Counted from the stretch's first letter, positions 8,705 to 19,224 are shown. The stretch is 64,000 nucleotides of DNA from Verrucomicrobiaceae bacterium (GCA_947440575.1 CANETF010000004.1:1-64000); one strand, 5' to 3'. Notes: generated by a model not told the origin, from the letters alone. Numbers and translations are program-made.

Positions 8705-10240
8705 CTAGTTCTTCGTCATCTTGCCTTTGAGGATGTATTCCTCACGGCTCACGAAGCCGTCTTTGTCACTGTCGTATTTGTCGAATCGCTCCGCAGCGGC
8801 GGCGGCATCGGATTGGTGGGTGGTGTAGTAGTCGCGGGTGAGCTTCCCGGCCTTGGCGGCGTCGAGTTTGTCGAACTTGGCGGCACGCTCCTGCTCTTCC
8901 GCGGTTAGAGGCGTCGTTAGAGGCGTCGTTGGCGGCGTCTCGGGCTTCTTCATGGGTTCCTCGCCCTTCTTTTTCTTGTCCTTATTCGCATGACGACCGG
9001 TGCCGTCGCCGCTGTCGGGGATTCCGCCTGCGGGGTTCAACTTTGCAAGCACTGCGGCGAGTTTGGCGCGGGCGGGATGATCGCCAATGACGAGTTTTTC
9101 GGCAAAGGGCGCCTCGCTCATGTCATAGAGTTCGTTCTTCTCGTTGAGCTTCCATTTCGCGTCCCGCACATACCACATGGCGGCGAGTTGGTTAAAGACC
9201 CACTCACGTGGCTGGCCGGACTCACCACGGAGTTGCGCGGCCATGCTGTGACCGTCGAAGATCGTTTTTTTGGGCAAATTGCCGCCAGAGAGCTCCGCGA
9301 AGGTGGTGAGAAAGTCCGACGAGTCGATCAAGTCGGCACTGACTTTGCCAGCGGGTGTCTTGCCCGGCCAATTGGCAACCATGGGCACGAGGCCGCCGCA
9401 TTCGAGCATGCTACCCTTCATCCCGGAGAGATTACGCCCGCCGATGGTGGACAGCGGGTTCTGGCCTTTGCCGGTGCCGTTGTCGCCCATGAAGATGATG
9501 AGCGTCTTCTCACGGAGCTTCAGCGCATCGAGTTCGGCGACGAGTTTACCGACGAGTTTGTCCATGTAGAGGATGTTGTCGCCAAAGAGGTCCTTGCTGT
9601 CCGCTGAGCTATCAGGCGTGGGCTGAATGTCACCATGCACATGCACCAGGGAGTAGTAGAGGAAGAAAGGCTTGTCCTGACTGGACTTCAGAAAGCGGAC
9701 GGCACGCTCGTGCATGAGGTCTGGCATGTATTCCTTCACACCCAGCTCCTGCTCCTGTCCGTTCACGAGGTATTCTTCGAGCTTATCGGGCTTGCGGCTC
9801 CAGTAAACGCCGCTGCCGTTGAAGCGCAGATAATCGTCAAAGCCCGCCTCATCAGGATCGCCCGGCAGTTGTCCCCATTTGCCGATGAAGGAGGTCGCAT
9901 AGCCTGCGCTTTTGAAAACCCGCGCCAGTTGCAGTTCCTTGTTCTGCATGACCATGCACGCATCCTGATTGCTCGATCCGTTGCGGAAGGCATAGCGCCC
10001 GGTCATGATCATCGCCCGCGACGGGCCGCAAAGCGCCGCCGTGAAGCACTGGGTGAACCTCGTGCCTTCCGCTGCCAGCTTGTCGATCTGCGGTGTCTTG
10101 TAATGGTCCGAGCCGTAGCAACTGAGATTTCCAATGCCTAGGTCATCCGCGAGAAAGAAGATGACGTTGGGTTTATCCGCGGATCGGGTTTGGCCAACTT
10201 GAATGACGAGTGCCGTGAAGAGTGTGAGGAGGCGTTTCAT
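8705..10240 (-). CDS. Arylsulfatase A-like sulfatase with C-terminal EF-hand tail
   Basis: 511 residues. A signal peptide (about 1-20) leads to FFLADDLGIGNLSCYG and the signature C-G-P-S-R at Cys71, followed by AMIMTGRYAFRNG. The second metal site is FMGDNGTGKGQNP. After the catalytic domain come a Lys-rich linker (NKDKKKKGEEPMKKP), a Pro/Thr spacer and an EF-hand segment ending YDSDKDGFVSREEY. The tail shares the block YYTTHQSDAAAA with the downstream sulfatase at 6952-8685, indicating recent module duplication. It starts 22 nt after the PL8 lyase gene, so lyase and sulfatase probably act on the same glycan, with the sulfatase removing groups that block the lyase or the GH2 enzyme. Confidence 0.94.
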   Translation of the reverse strand: MKRLLTLFTALVIQVGQTRSADKPNVIFFLADDLGIGNLSCYGSDHYKTPQIDKLAAEGTRFTQCFTAALCGPSRAMIMTGRYAFRNGSSNQDACMVMQNKELQLARVFKSAGYATSFIGKWGQLPGDPDEAGFDDYLRFNGSGVYWSRKPDKLEEYLVNGQEQELGVKEYMPDLMHERAVRFLKSSQDKPFFLYYSLVHVHGDIQPTPDSSADSKDLFGDNILYMDKLVGKLVAELDALKLREKTLIIFMGDNGTGKGQNPLSTIGGRNLSGMKGSMLECGGLVPMVANWPGKTPAGKVSADLIDSSDFLTTFAELSGGNLPKKTIFDGHSMAAQLRGESGQPREWVFNQLAAMWYVRDAKWKLNEKNELYDMSEAPFAEKLVIGDHPARAKLAAVLAKLNPAGGIPDSGDGTGRHANKDKKKKGEEPMKKPETPPTTPLTTPLTAEEQERAAKFDKLDAAKAGKLTRDYYTTHQSDAAAAAERFDKYDSDKDGFVSREEYILKGKMTKN

Positions 10241-10262
10241 GGTGTTTTGAACGAGAGTGATA

Positions 10263-13200
10263 TTATTGCAACCAGGCTTTCAAGCGATAAAAACCCTTCG
10301 TGACGTTCACGGAGAAGTTGGCGTTGACGGTTTGATTGTTGCCCGTGATGTCGGTGTAACCATCAACGAGAGTCCAGGTGGCGAGGTCGGTGGTGGTCTC
10401 GATGGCGTAGTGACGCGTGAGGCCGGTGTAATTGGCACCCGAGGCTTGTTTGGCCGTGAACGTTAGAGTGATCATCGTCGGTGATGATGAGGCGGATAGC
10501 AGTACGCCGTTGATCGCGGTATTGGGCAGGGTGCCGAAGATGTATTCCTGCTGATTGGTGAGGCCATCACCATCGGGATCGGCGGAGTCAGCCGAGTCGC
10601 CTGAGTTTGTGGTGTTGCCGAAGTATTGTTGCCGCCAGCTTTCAATCGGAGTCGGAGCATCGAAGCCATTCAGTTGATTGAGCGTGATGATAACACGGCC
10701 AGTGCCGCCGGAGCCCCCCGTTCGCACGTTCTGGCTGGCATCACTAGCTCCACTACCACCACCGCCGGGTGCAGAACCATCGCCGCCATTGCCGCTGCTG
10801 TTTGAACCTGTGCCGCCTTGACCGCCGCCGCTGGGTGCAATGGCGCCGGTGCTCGATGTGGCAGTGACTCCGGGTGCGGCGGTCCCTGCGCCGCTGCCAC
10901 CTCCGCCACCTCCAGAACTGGATATGGCGCTGAACCCACTGCCACCTGCGAAGACAACATCACCATGGCTTTGTGATGAGGTGCCTGCTCCGCCGCTCGC
11001 GGTTTGTGCGGTGATTCCCACGGCGGTTGCACCTCCAGCGCCGCCTTTCGCGATGATGGTCGCAGATGGTGAATCGATCAAGTTCAGCCAAGAGTCACCG
11101 CCTGAAACGGTGGTGCCATTGATGGCGGAACTGTTTGATCCGCCAGCACCGACATTGATGAAGTAAGTGTTACCTGAGGTCACGGGATACGACAGCACCT
11201 TGGCATACGCTCCGCCAGCGCCGCCAGCGCCGTTTTGGCGTGTGCCGCTGCCATTGCGGAAGGCGCTACCCCCTGCGCCGCCACCGCCCCAGCACTCGAC
11301 TTGAATCGACGCCACGTTTGCTGGGCAGGTCCATGTGCTCATTCCCGAAGTACTTAGAGTGATGGCAATGTCACCAGGCACGGTGACGACATTGGTGGTC
11401 AGCGTGGCATAGCCGGTGCCATTGCCATTGGTGGCGCTGAGGGTGGTGCTGAAGGTGCCTAGAGTCGTCGGCGATCCCGAGATCACACCGGTGGTGGTGT
11501 TGATGGACAAGCCCGGTGGCAAGCTGGTCGCGCCGAAGCTTGTGGGGCCGTCGGTAGCCGTGATGGCATAACTCAAGGCGCTGCTCGCGACTCCCACGAG
11601 ATTCAAGTTGCTGCTGATCACGGGCTTGGGAGCGAGTTGGAACGAGGCGTTGAAGGACTTACCCTTGGAGCCATTGACGTTAACGCTCAGCGTGATCGGA
11701 TTGGTGGCTGTAACGGTAATGCCTGAATCGACAGACAAGGTGCCGAGCGATGTTTTACCATTCAGTGTGACGCTGATAGTTCCCATGTTGCTTTGCGTGG
11801 GATCGGATACGCCGACACTGAGGCTGTTAGAGGTCTCTCGCACGATGACCGATGACTGCTTGCTCACATTGATGAAATCAGCGATGCCACCGTTATCGGG
11901 GCCGGTGGTCCTTGCCCAGAAGTTTGCGGCGACCACACCGCTCACGGGACTCTTCACGGCTTGGATGCCAGTGACCGTGGCCGTTGGCTGAGTGTTGGAT
12001 AGAATGGTGATGTCGGGATTCGATGCGTATGCTTTGACGCTACTTGCGCTTTTGTTCGGAAGGATAACGTAGGCATAGTTGGCGTTGCTCGGAGTTACAC
12101 CATGATTGAACCAGAGTTTCAGATAGTAATCGGTGTAAACCGTCGAGTCAGAGTCCGTCGGATTGATGGTGGTCCATGCGCCGGTGCCTGGAACGAACTG
12201 CGCCTGCAAGTTAGTCGCACCATTCGGAAAGTAGTAACCGGCAACACCTTCCAAGGCGCACCAGGTCGGGCCAGTGCCAGTGGTGACAGTTACAGGCGAA
12301 GCCCATGTCGAGGCAGTCGACAGATTGTATTGAGTGTCCGCGATGTTGAACTTGGTCGTTGCGCTGGTGCCGAGTCGGCGATTCTCCACTGTCGTGTCCA
12401 CTTGATCACCCGCCGTAGTGCAAGCGATGCCCGAACCGAGACACACGATCTCGTCATCCAGCATGAACCAGGATTTTTTTGCTATCAGCGTTGTCCCAGC
12501 CGGATGGGCTGACATACCAGCCACTCCGTAGATTTTATCAACCTGCGCACCACCGACCCAGTTCTGATCGGTCACGGCATCATTTGGAGTGGCGTTCAAC
12601 TCTGCCGTCGTGCCAGGGAGGTGATACCAGTCCACCGTGGCCCAGTAGTCGCCCGTGTATTGCGTGTCAGCGGCACCGAGATAAAGATAAGTCACGCCCG
12701 CGCCGGTATACCAACCTTTGAGATTAGTCGGCGACGTGGTGTTTATCTCATACCCTCCTACTCGAGTGGATGACATGCTGAGGCCAAGACTGAAGGCATC
12801 GCGATGCGCGACCACACGGTCCATGCTCGGGAAGTGCAACTGTCCGGGAGGCAAATGGGGATCATCGGCAAAAGCCGTCAGCGCCGCAGCGGTGGCAGCA
12901 GGCGCAGTAGCAGCGAGCTGCCGGATGTTCGTGATGACCTTGGCGCCCACGCTGTATTGATCACCATTTGATGATGCGATGGCTCGTCCGCGGACCATGT
13001 CCATCATCGCTCCGTGGTACATCAGCGGCGCAAAGCTATCTGTCATCCAAGCGTAGATATTGGCGACTTCCGGGTCCGTGATCTGCCAGGTCGTGCCGTG
13101 GAGAAGGTTCACCAAGATGACAATGTTATCGACCAATTCCTGACCGTATTGCCCAGTGTATGGAATGTTGTAGTGATAAATGAAGGAGCCGTCCTGGTAG

Positions 13201-15536
13201 AATCCATCGCCGCTGGTCACATAGCTAAAGACGCTGTCACCGTCAAAATCGAGGGGGTTGTTACCACTCAGATTCCCCTGCGCCTCCTCGAGCAAGAGGC
13301 TGCCGCTGATGACATGGTTCGTTTGCGGGTTGATCGGGTGGTCTGTCGTGTCATGCCAGAAGCGCGTGACGGTGGTTGTGTTGTTTCCCAACAAAATGCC
13401 CTGAATCGCCATGGTGAGCGCGGCGTTGGAAGTATTGGCTCCCGTCAGTGCTCCCCACCAAAAGAAGTCCTTTTGATTCACGCTGTCGGGCCCATAGTTA
13501 TAGACCGCTTTGACGTAAATCGCGACTTGCGTCGTGCTCAACGCGCCGGTATTCGAGAGTAACAGCACGACTGCATTGTTCAGAGCCTGTGGCGCGGAAA
13601 CTTCCCAGTCATACCAATTGCCAAAGAGTGTGCCTGTAGGTGTAAAAGCATTCGCCGTCATCCAATCCAACCCGCCAGCGACCGCCGTGAGCAGCGCGGC
13701 GTTCTGATACAGTGCGCAGGCAGGGATTGCGTAGGCTTGGGCCATGGATTCCAGACGCTTAAAGCTGTCGGCAATGTTTCCTGAAGCAACATCCGCATTG
13801 ACTCCTGTCTGCACTGCGAGCGGTAGATCACTCCAGATGGCAACCAACGGTGTGGTGGTGACACCAGATCCGTCGCCGCCGCTCAAGCTGACGGTTGGAG
13901 TGGTGGTGTAACCCGATCCTCCGCTGGTCATTGTGATCGCTGTCACCTTGCCTGCGGCAATCGTCGCCGTCGCCGTGGCACCACTGCCGTTACCTCCTGT
14001 GATACTCACGGTGGGCGCACTCCTGTAACCGGCCCCTCCATTGGTCACCTTAATCCCCGTGATCGTGTAGAGCATGGTCGACTGATAACCGGAGGCCCTC
14101 GTGTTGATACTGGACGTGCTCCTGGCACTGGTCACATCGGCAATCAGCATGTTCATCCATTTGATGCGTAGGACATCGAACTTGTTGATCACCGTGAGCA
14201 CGAGTGTGGCAAATCTCGGGCCGCCGCTGTTCGTCGCTGAAATGGTGACGTTGTAGGTCCCTGCTGTGGCTGCGTTTGGAGTTCCCGTGATAAATCCGGT
14301 GCCTGTGTTAACACTGAGTCCACCTGGAAGGCCAATTGCGTTAAAGGATGTCGGCGAACCCGAAGCTGTGATCTGGTAGCTGAAGGAAATCGACTCCTGT
14401 CCGCTCGAGGTAAGTGAGCTGGTGATCGTCGATGGCACAGCCACCACCGTGAGCAAGAGTGTAGCCGAACCTGTGCCGCCAGTATTGGTGGCAGAAATGG
14501 TGACGTTCGATGTGCCATTTGCCGTGGGCGTGCCTGTAATGGTTCCCGTCGTCGTATTGATGCTAAGACCGTCGGGAAGGCCCGTCGCACCAAACGAAGC
14601 CGGACTGTTCGAAGCCGCAATCTGATAGCTGAATGCACTCCCCACTTGCCCGCTGGCAGTGAGCGCGCTGGTGATCACTGGAGCTGGCGGTAGCACATCT
14701 GCGGGCATGTCGGAGATGACCACGTTGTCGATTAGCCAATTTCCGAGGTTCGCCGTCGAGGTGTTGAAGCCGACGCGTCCGAGGTTGCTATTACCAGCAA
14801 GCAGCGTTCCTGCGTTGTCCGTAGCCGTGGGGTTCAAGGTGGACGTGATGGCAAAGGTGCCATTCAGAAACACCGAGAAGCTATTCGCGGCCAAAGTCCG
14901 ATACACCGCGTCCGGTCCGATGTAATTGATCGAAGCCGTTTCGTGATCATTCGCGTAGATTTTCACCGACTGCTTCACGGTGAGGTCGTAGGTTCCGGTG
15001 AGAACCGTTCCATTACCCTGCACCGAAAAGGCAGGCGTGGTGATCGACCCAAATTGATTGAATGTCAGACCCGCCATGCGCTTCGCGCTTGATCCCCCCG
15101 CCGTCGCCACCGCTGGATTCCAGGCCAGCAGACCAATGTTGATCGGCTGTGTGCCCGTCGGGGAGGGCGTGGCGTTGTTATAAATGTCGAATGAAACAGC
15201 CAGAGTGGTCTGCGCAGCACTTCCGGCATTCAGTTCCAACTGCCCCGAGGATGTGCCAGCATCATTGAAGTGCGCAACCTTTCCACCAGATCCAATCTGA
15301 CTAATGCCCGCTACCGCCGTGACTTGCCCGGCGGCCTTCACTCCCGTTGTCATGCCAACTGGCACGGTGGTAATGGCGGATGTATAGGAATCGAAGTTCT
15401 CAGTCAGCAAATCCGCCGCATGAATGATGGGAAGCGACGTAACCGCCAGTAGAAGCAGGGCCATGGCGCGAATGACCATTTCGGCCGGAGAGGCGGACAT
15501 CAGAGCGCTTTTGGGAACCTTTTTACCGTGAATCAT
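10263..15536 (-). CDS. Giant secreted PL8-family polysaccharide lyase with Ig-like modules
   Basis: 1757 residues. Layout: export signal (the hydrophobic segment starts near residue 20, so Met20 at 15479 is an alternative start); a beta-sandwich region (about 40-285); two putative-Ig repeats (about 288-455); a PL8 hyaluronate/chondroitin lyase-like core (about 456-1240); a third Ig repeat; a very Gly-rich segment (about 1370-1590); and a type-3-thrombospondin-like DSADPDGDGLTNQQEY near the C-terminus. Lyase landmarks match the streptococcal enzymes: NWYDWE at 640-645, TGAN with Asn701, and YHYNIPYTGQYG with His788 and Tyr797 nine residues apart, followed by VRGRA. These correspond to the Asn-His-Tyr catalytic set. 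A duplicated motif GG-x-GY-x(3)-PTV is inserted early in the lyase part. Likely role is beta-elimination of a uronate-containing glycan; the exact substrate is unknown. Confidence 0.88.
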   Translation of the reverse strand: MIHGKKVPKSALMSASPAEMVIRAMALLLLAVTSLPIIHAADLLTENFDSYTSAITTVPVGMTTGVKAAGQVTAVAGISQIGSGGKVAHFNDAGTSSGQLELNAGSAAQTTLAVSFDIYNNATPSPTGTQPINIGLLAWNPAVATAGGSSAKRMAGLTFNQFGSITTPAFSVQGNGTVLTGTYDLTVKQSVKIYANDHETASINYIGPDAVYRTLAANSFSVFLNGTFAITSTLNPTATDNAGTLLAGNSNLGRVGFNTSTANLGNWLIDNVVISDMPADVLPPAPVITSALTASGQVGSAFSYQIAASNSPASFGATGLPDGLSINTTTGTITGTPTANGTSNVTISATNTGGTGSATLLLTVVAVPSTITSSLTSSGQESISFSYQITASGSPTSFNAIGLPGGLSVNTGTGFITGTPNAATAGTYNVTISATNSGGPRFATLVLTVINKFDVLRIKWMNMLIADVTSARSTSSINTRASGYQSTMLYTITGIKVTNGGAGYRSAPTVSITGGNGSGATATATIAAGKVTAITMTSGGSGYTTTPTVSLSGGDGSGVTTTPLVAIWSDLPLAVQTGVNADVASGNIADSFKRLESMAQAYAIPACALYQNAALLTAVAGGLDWMTANAFTPTGTLFGNWYDWEVSAPQALNNAVVLLLSNTGALSTTQVAIYVKAVYNYGPDSVNQKDFFWWGALTGANTSNAALTMAIQGILLGNNTTTVTRFWHDTTDHPINPQTNHVISGSLLLEEAQGNLSGNNPLDFDGDSVFSYVTSGDGFYQDGSFIYHYNIPYTGQYGQELVDNIVILVNLLHGTTWQITDPEVANIYAWMTDSFAPLMYHGAMMDMVRGRAIASSNGDQYSVGAKVITNIRQLAATAPAATAAALTAFADDPHLPPGQLHFPSMDRVVAHRDAFSLGLSMSSTRVGGYEINTTSPTNLKGWYTGAGVTYLYLGAADTQYTGDYWATVDWYHLPGTTAELNATPNDAVTDQNWVGGAQVDKIYGVAGMSAHPAGTTLIAKKSWFMLDDEIVCLGSGIACTTAGDQVDTTVENRRLGTSATTKFNIADTQYNLSTASTWASPVTVTTGTGPTWCALEGVAGYYFPNGATNLQAQFVPGTGAWTTINPTDSDSTVYTDYYLKLWFNHGVTPSNANYAYVILPNKSASSVKAYASNPDITILSNTQPTATVTGIQAVKSPVSGVVAANFWARTTGPDNGGIADFINVSKQSSVIVRETSNSLSVGVSDPTQSNMGTISVTLNGKTSLGTLSVDSGITVTATNPITLSVNVNGSKGKSFNASFQLAPKPVISSNLNLVGVASSALSYAITATDGPTSFGATSLPPGLSINTTTGVISGSPTTLGTFSTTLSATNGNGTGYATLTTNVVTVPGDIAITLSTSGMSTWTCPANVASIQVECWGGGGAGGSAFRNGSGTRQNGAGGAGGAYAKVLSYPVTSGNTYFINVGAGGSNSSAINGTTVSGGDSWLNLIDSPSATIIAKGGAGGATAVGITAQTASGGAGTSSQSHGDVVFAGGSGFSAISSSGGGGGGSGAGTAAPGVTATSSTGAIAPSGGGQGGTGSNSSGNGGDGSAPGGGGSGASDASQNVRTGGSGGTGRVIITLNQLNGFDAPTPIESWRQQYFGNTTNSGDSADSADPDGDGLTNQQEYIFGTLPNTAINGVLLSASSSPTMITLTFTAKQASGANYTGLTRHYAIETTTDLATWTLVDGYTDITGNNQTVNANFSVNVTKGFYRLKAWLQ

Positions 15537-15552
15537 AAGGACTCTCTCTCAA

Positions 15553-18500
15553 TCACTTCATCCACAGCAGCGGCTGCGTGATACCGATGTTGCGCTGCAC
15601 TTCCAGATCAGTCGGATCGGAAGGGAGTTTTCGCCAAAGATCGAGGTAATTCTGCTCGCCAAGCTCAAGCCCACCGAACAACAAGTTCGGTTGTCTGGCA
15701 GGCCAGCCCTCCCACGCATTGACATCGGGTGGCAGAGTCCACTTCGATTTGTCGGCAAGGAAGGGATACAGATACGCGATGGCTTTGCCGATGCTTTTTC
15801 CGTCCTTGGTCTCGAAGGTCCAGAGGTTGTCTTCCGGTGTGCTCAGCACTTGGCAGAGCAGGGTCATGTTATCGAGTTGGAAGATCGAGTAGCCGTAGGG
15901 TTTCGTACGGGCGAGCTCGAGCGGGAAACCGCCGTCTTCGGCCATTTGCTTGCCCACGAAGACCTCTTTGAACCTGGTTCGGCAGAGCGCGAGCTTTTCT
16001 TGATCGCCGATGAAGTCTGCGAAGACGGCGAGTTGAAGATGAAAAGCCACGGCGTGGTTGTTCTTTGCATTGGCTTCCTCGTTGCCGTTCTTGCTGGTGG
16101 TCATCCAGTCGGCGAGTTCGCGGAACCATTGGCGGATAGCCCTCGCCATTTCGGCGGGGAAGGCTTTAGATTTCTCCATCGCTTTTACCGCAGCAGGAAT
16201 CTCGATGATGTGCAGCGTGTCGATGATGCCAATGCCACGCCCGGGTGAGACTCCGGGTACGGCCTGAGCGAAATTGAGGCTGGGGTTCATGCGAGTCTTC
16301 GCATCAAGGAAAAACACCTTCAGCAACTCGGCGGCTTTGGTGACATACTTGTCTTCGCCCGTGATTTTGTAAGCGGCAGCGAGTGCGGCCACGGAGTCAC
16401 GCAGTGCTTTCACCGCCATGCGATGAGCGACAAAATTTTCGGGGTTCGTTTCGCCATCACGCTTGATATAAGGCAGGCCGTTGGGCTTTGCCGGATCAGG
16501 CCACCAATAGTCGCCGTTCGAGTAAAAGTCGTTCAAGCCTCCCTCGCTGAGTTTGGCGGGCGTTGTAGTGATGGAGACGGGCTTGAGTCCTAAAGCAGAT
16601 GTTGCGGCCTTCAGGATGCGTTCACGATCAATTGTGGCGACATCGAGCGTGAGCTTCGGAGCAGGTGGTTTGGCATCGGAGGTGGCTTTGGGAGCTATTT
16701 TTGCCCTATCGGTGTCTGGGGCCGGCGCGCGGGCATCGGTGACGTATTTGAACTGCGGCTTGCGACCTTCGGATGAAACGGAAACGCAGACTTTGTAGTT
16801 TGTGATCTCGCACTGGATGGTTGCGCGGCCATTGTAGAGTTGCACCGCGCGGGAACCGGTTGCAGTGCCTAGATTGTCAATCAAACGACCATCTCCAGCC
16901 AATCCGAAGCGCACGATGTTGGAGCAATCCAGACACGGAACATCATTGGTGTCCAACATGCGCACTTCCATCGTGGCGATGCCGTCTTTTTGCGCAATCT
17001 CCTCCAGTTTCAGCTTCGCCGGCTTGCTCCACTTCTTGGTCTGATAGCCGACCGTGAGTTCGTCACTTACGCCGTTGCCAACAGCGCGGAGTTTGTTTTC
17101 GCCTTCACTAAGCTTCACCATCCAATGCAGCCCGGCAGCCGGATAATCGCTGACGTTGCGCTTCTTCACACCGACGGATTTGCCGTTTACGAACAGCTCT
17201 ACCTCGGGGCAGTTCGAATACACACGGACTTCTTTCTCCTCACCTGCATCGCCCCAACGCACGGGCCAACCGTGGCCAAAGATGTGGACCATCGGCTTCT
17301 CAGACCAGTAGCTCTTGAAGACATAATAAGTCTCTTTCGGCGTGCCATCGCGCTCGACGACACCCTTCTGATTCACCCTTGGCACGGGGTTCTCGGGACG
17401 CAGCGGCGTGGCGAAGTCTTTGAAGATCCACGCGGCACTTCCAGTGAGCCAGGGCATTTCTTCTTGCTCCTTGAGATGCCAATCGAAGAGATTGCACATG
17501 TAGCTCTCGGACCAATCGCCGTCCTTTGACATGCGCACCTTGCCGCCCGTGCCCTTGTAGGCCTTGCCCTTCTCAGCAGTGCCTTTTCCGGTCTCGACCT
17601 TTGTCACCATCTTCTCAGGATCTTCAGCAAACCGATGCGCGTGACTGTCGCCACCCCACTCGGCGTGGAAGAAGTGCTTTGTATCTTTGACTGCCTTTTC
17701 AGCTGCTGCTTTGTATTCGGTGTAGCGACCGGAGTACCAGCCTGCCCAAATGCTCGGCGAGTAAATGTCCACGATGTCCTTGCAGAAGTCGCAACGGCGA
17801 ATGCAGGTCGGTCGCGATGGGTCCAACTCGTGCGACAGGTCATTCAACTCCGTCATCAATGCACGAATCTTCTCCTTGTCGAAAATATCAAAGTCACCGG
17901 GCCAATCGTTCTCATTGCCCATGCCCCACATGATGATCGACGGGTGGTTGCGATGCTGATCGATCAACGCACGTAGCATGTCCTTTACCTGCTTTTGATA
18001 AGCCACTCCACCGATGCCACCTCGGCACCAAGGCACCTCTTCCCAAACCAGCAGGCCGAGTTCATCGCAGAGATCCAGCACCAGCGGTGCTTGTTGATAG
18101 TGCCCAAGGCGGACAAAGTTCGCGCCCATGTCTTTGATCATCGTTAGCGTTTTGCGCACCACATCATCCGGCACAGCGGCTGCCACCCCGGAGTGGTCTT
18201 CATGATAATGTGTGCCTTTGAGCAGCAAGCGCTCACCGTTGAGCTTGAAGGGTCCATTGTCCACCCATTCGGTGCTGCGAATGCCGAAGCGTTCGGTCAC
18301 CGCTTGCTCACCGTGTTTGGATTTGATTGCAACTGTGACGCGATACAGCGCTGGCTTTGATGGGGACCAGAGTGCGGGCTTTGGAATCTCGAACGAGATG
18401 ACCTGCTTCTCTCCTTCCCACGGCGCACTTGTTGGCGACAGCATTTCATGGAATATCGTCTTGCCCTCCTGATCCTGAACGTCGAAATCCAGCGTCACCT

Positions 18501-19164
18501 TGTCCATGGCCTTGGAAGGATTCAAAAGGCGAACGCTCACGGTCACTGTCGCTTTGTCACCTTCCAGCACCGGTTTCACATGCACCCGGTCCAAGGAAAT
18601 CGCTGGCACATATACCAGGCTAATATGCCGATACAGCCCGCCGTAGCGGTTGAAATCGCTCAAGTCCGACGGAATACTTTCCGCATCGCGTGAGTTATCG
18701 CACATCACCGCAATCGGCACCTCGCCTTCAAACTTCTCATTCTTCGTAGCGTCCGTGATATCCACCGTCCACTCGTCATAGCCGCCGACATGCTCACCGA
18801 CCTTCTGCGTATGGACAAACACCTGCGACTTCTGCCCCGCGCCGTCAAAGTGGAGCAGCGTGCGGCCATTTGGATACGGATTGGCAATCTTGAGCTTTGT
18901 CCGATACCAACCCGGCCCCTGATAGTAACGAACATCAGGATCCACTGCATCACGCCCGTTAAAACAATGCGGCAGCGTCACTTTTGACCACGCCACATTA
19001 TCACTCGCCGCATCGCCACGCCAGACTTCCCAGGTGCTGCCGAGACTGCCTTGATAGTGCTCCCAGCCCTCGCTGAGGCGTTGTGTGGTGTCAGTTGCGA
19101 TGCCCTTCGCGCAATTCAGGATTAGCAGGAGTGTCAGAAGTCGGACCATACTGGTTGGATTCAT
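15553..19164 (-). CDS. GH2 glycosidase fused to alginate-lyase-superfamily domain
   Basis: 1203 residues. A signal peptide (about 1-23) precedes a GH2 glycosidase: sugar-binding domain (about 30-190), Ig-like domain (about 191-295) and TIM barrel. The acid/base is Glu418 in GNEN and the nucleophile is probably Glu502 in HAEWGG. A beta domain with VNGKSVG follows. From about residue 837 to the end is a separate lyase domain of the alginate-lyase superfamily (PF05426, PL38/PL5-like) with DYWWPDPAKPNGLPYI, NNH at about 1035-1037 and KPYGYSIFQ. It closely resembles the stand-alone lyase at 22125-23351. A GH2 acting on a hexuronide or galactoside joined to a uronate lyase suggests coupled depolymerisation of one chain. 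It follows the NarL-type regulator by 60 nt and precedes the PL8 gene by 16 nt. Confidence 0.88.
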   Translation of the reverse strand: MNPTSMVRLLTLLLILNCAKGIATDTTQRLSEGWEHYQGSLGSTWEVWRGDAASDNVAWSKVTLPHCFNGRDAVDPDVRYYQGPGWYRTKLKIANPYPNGRTLLHFDGAGQKSQVFVHTQKVGEHVGGYDEWTVDITDATKNEKFEGEVPIAVMCDNSRDAESIPSDLSDFNRYGGLYRHISLVYVPAISLDRVHVKPVLEGDKATVTVSVRLLNPSKAMDKVTLDFDVQDQEGKTIFHEMLSPTSAPWEGEKQVISFEIPKPALWSPSKPALYRVTVAIKSKHGEQAVTERFGIRSTEWVDNGPFKLNGERLLLKGTHYHEDHSGVAAAVPDDVVRKTLTMIKDMGANFVRLGHYQQAPLVLDLCDELGLLVWEEVPWCRGGIGGVAYQKQVKDMLRALIDQHRNHPSIIMWGMGNENDWPGDFDIFDKEKIRALMTELNDLSHELDPSRPTCIRRCDFCKDIVDIYSPSIWAGWYSGRYTEYKAAAEKAVKDTKHFFHAEWGGDSHAHRFAEDPEKMVTKVETGKGTAEKGKAYKGTGGKVRMSKDGDWSESYMCNLFDWHLKEQEEMPWLTGSAAWIFKDFATPLRPENPVPRVNQKGVVERDGTPKETYYVFKSYWSEKPMVHIFGHGWPVRWGDAGEEKEVRVYSNCPEVELFVNGKSVGVKKRNVSDYPAAGLHWMVKLSEGENKLRAVGNGVSDELTVGYQTKKWSKPAKLKLEEIAQKDGIATMEVRMLDTNDVPCLDCSNIVRFGLAGDGRLIDNLGTATGSRAVQLYNGRATIQCEITNYKVCVSVSSEGRKPQFKYVTDARAPAPDTDRAKIAPKATSDAKPPAPKLTLDVATIDRERILKAATSALGLKPVSITTTPAKLSEGGLNDFYSNGDYWWPDPAKPNGLPYIKRDGETNPENFVAHRMAVKALRDSVAALAAAYKITGEDKYVTKAAELLKVFFLDAKTRMNPSLNFAQAVPGVSPGRGIGIIDTLHIIEIPAAVKAMEKSKAFPAEMARAIRQWFRELADWMTTSKNGNEEANAKNNHAVAFHLQLAVFADFIGDQEKLALCRTRFKEVFVGKQMAEDGGFPLELARTKPYGYSIFQLDNMTLLCQVLSTPEDNLWTFETKDGKSIGKAIAYLYPFLADKSKWTLPPDVNAWEGWPARQPNLLFGGLELGEQNYLDLWRKLPSDPTDLEVQRNIGITQPLLWMK

Positions 19165-19224
19165 CCCTCATGGTGCCAGCTTCCTCCAAACGGACCATTG
19201 GCCAGGTGGCCAATACGTCCGTGC

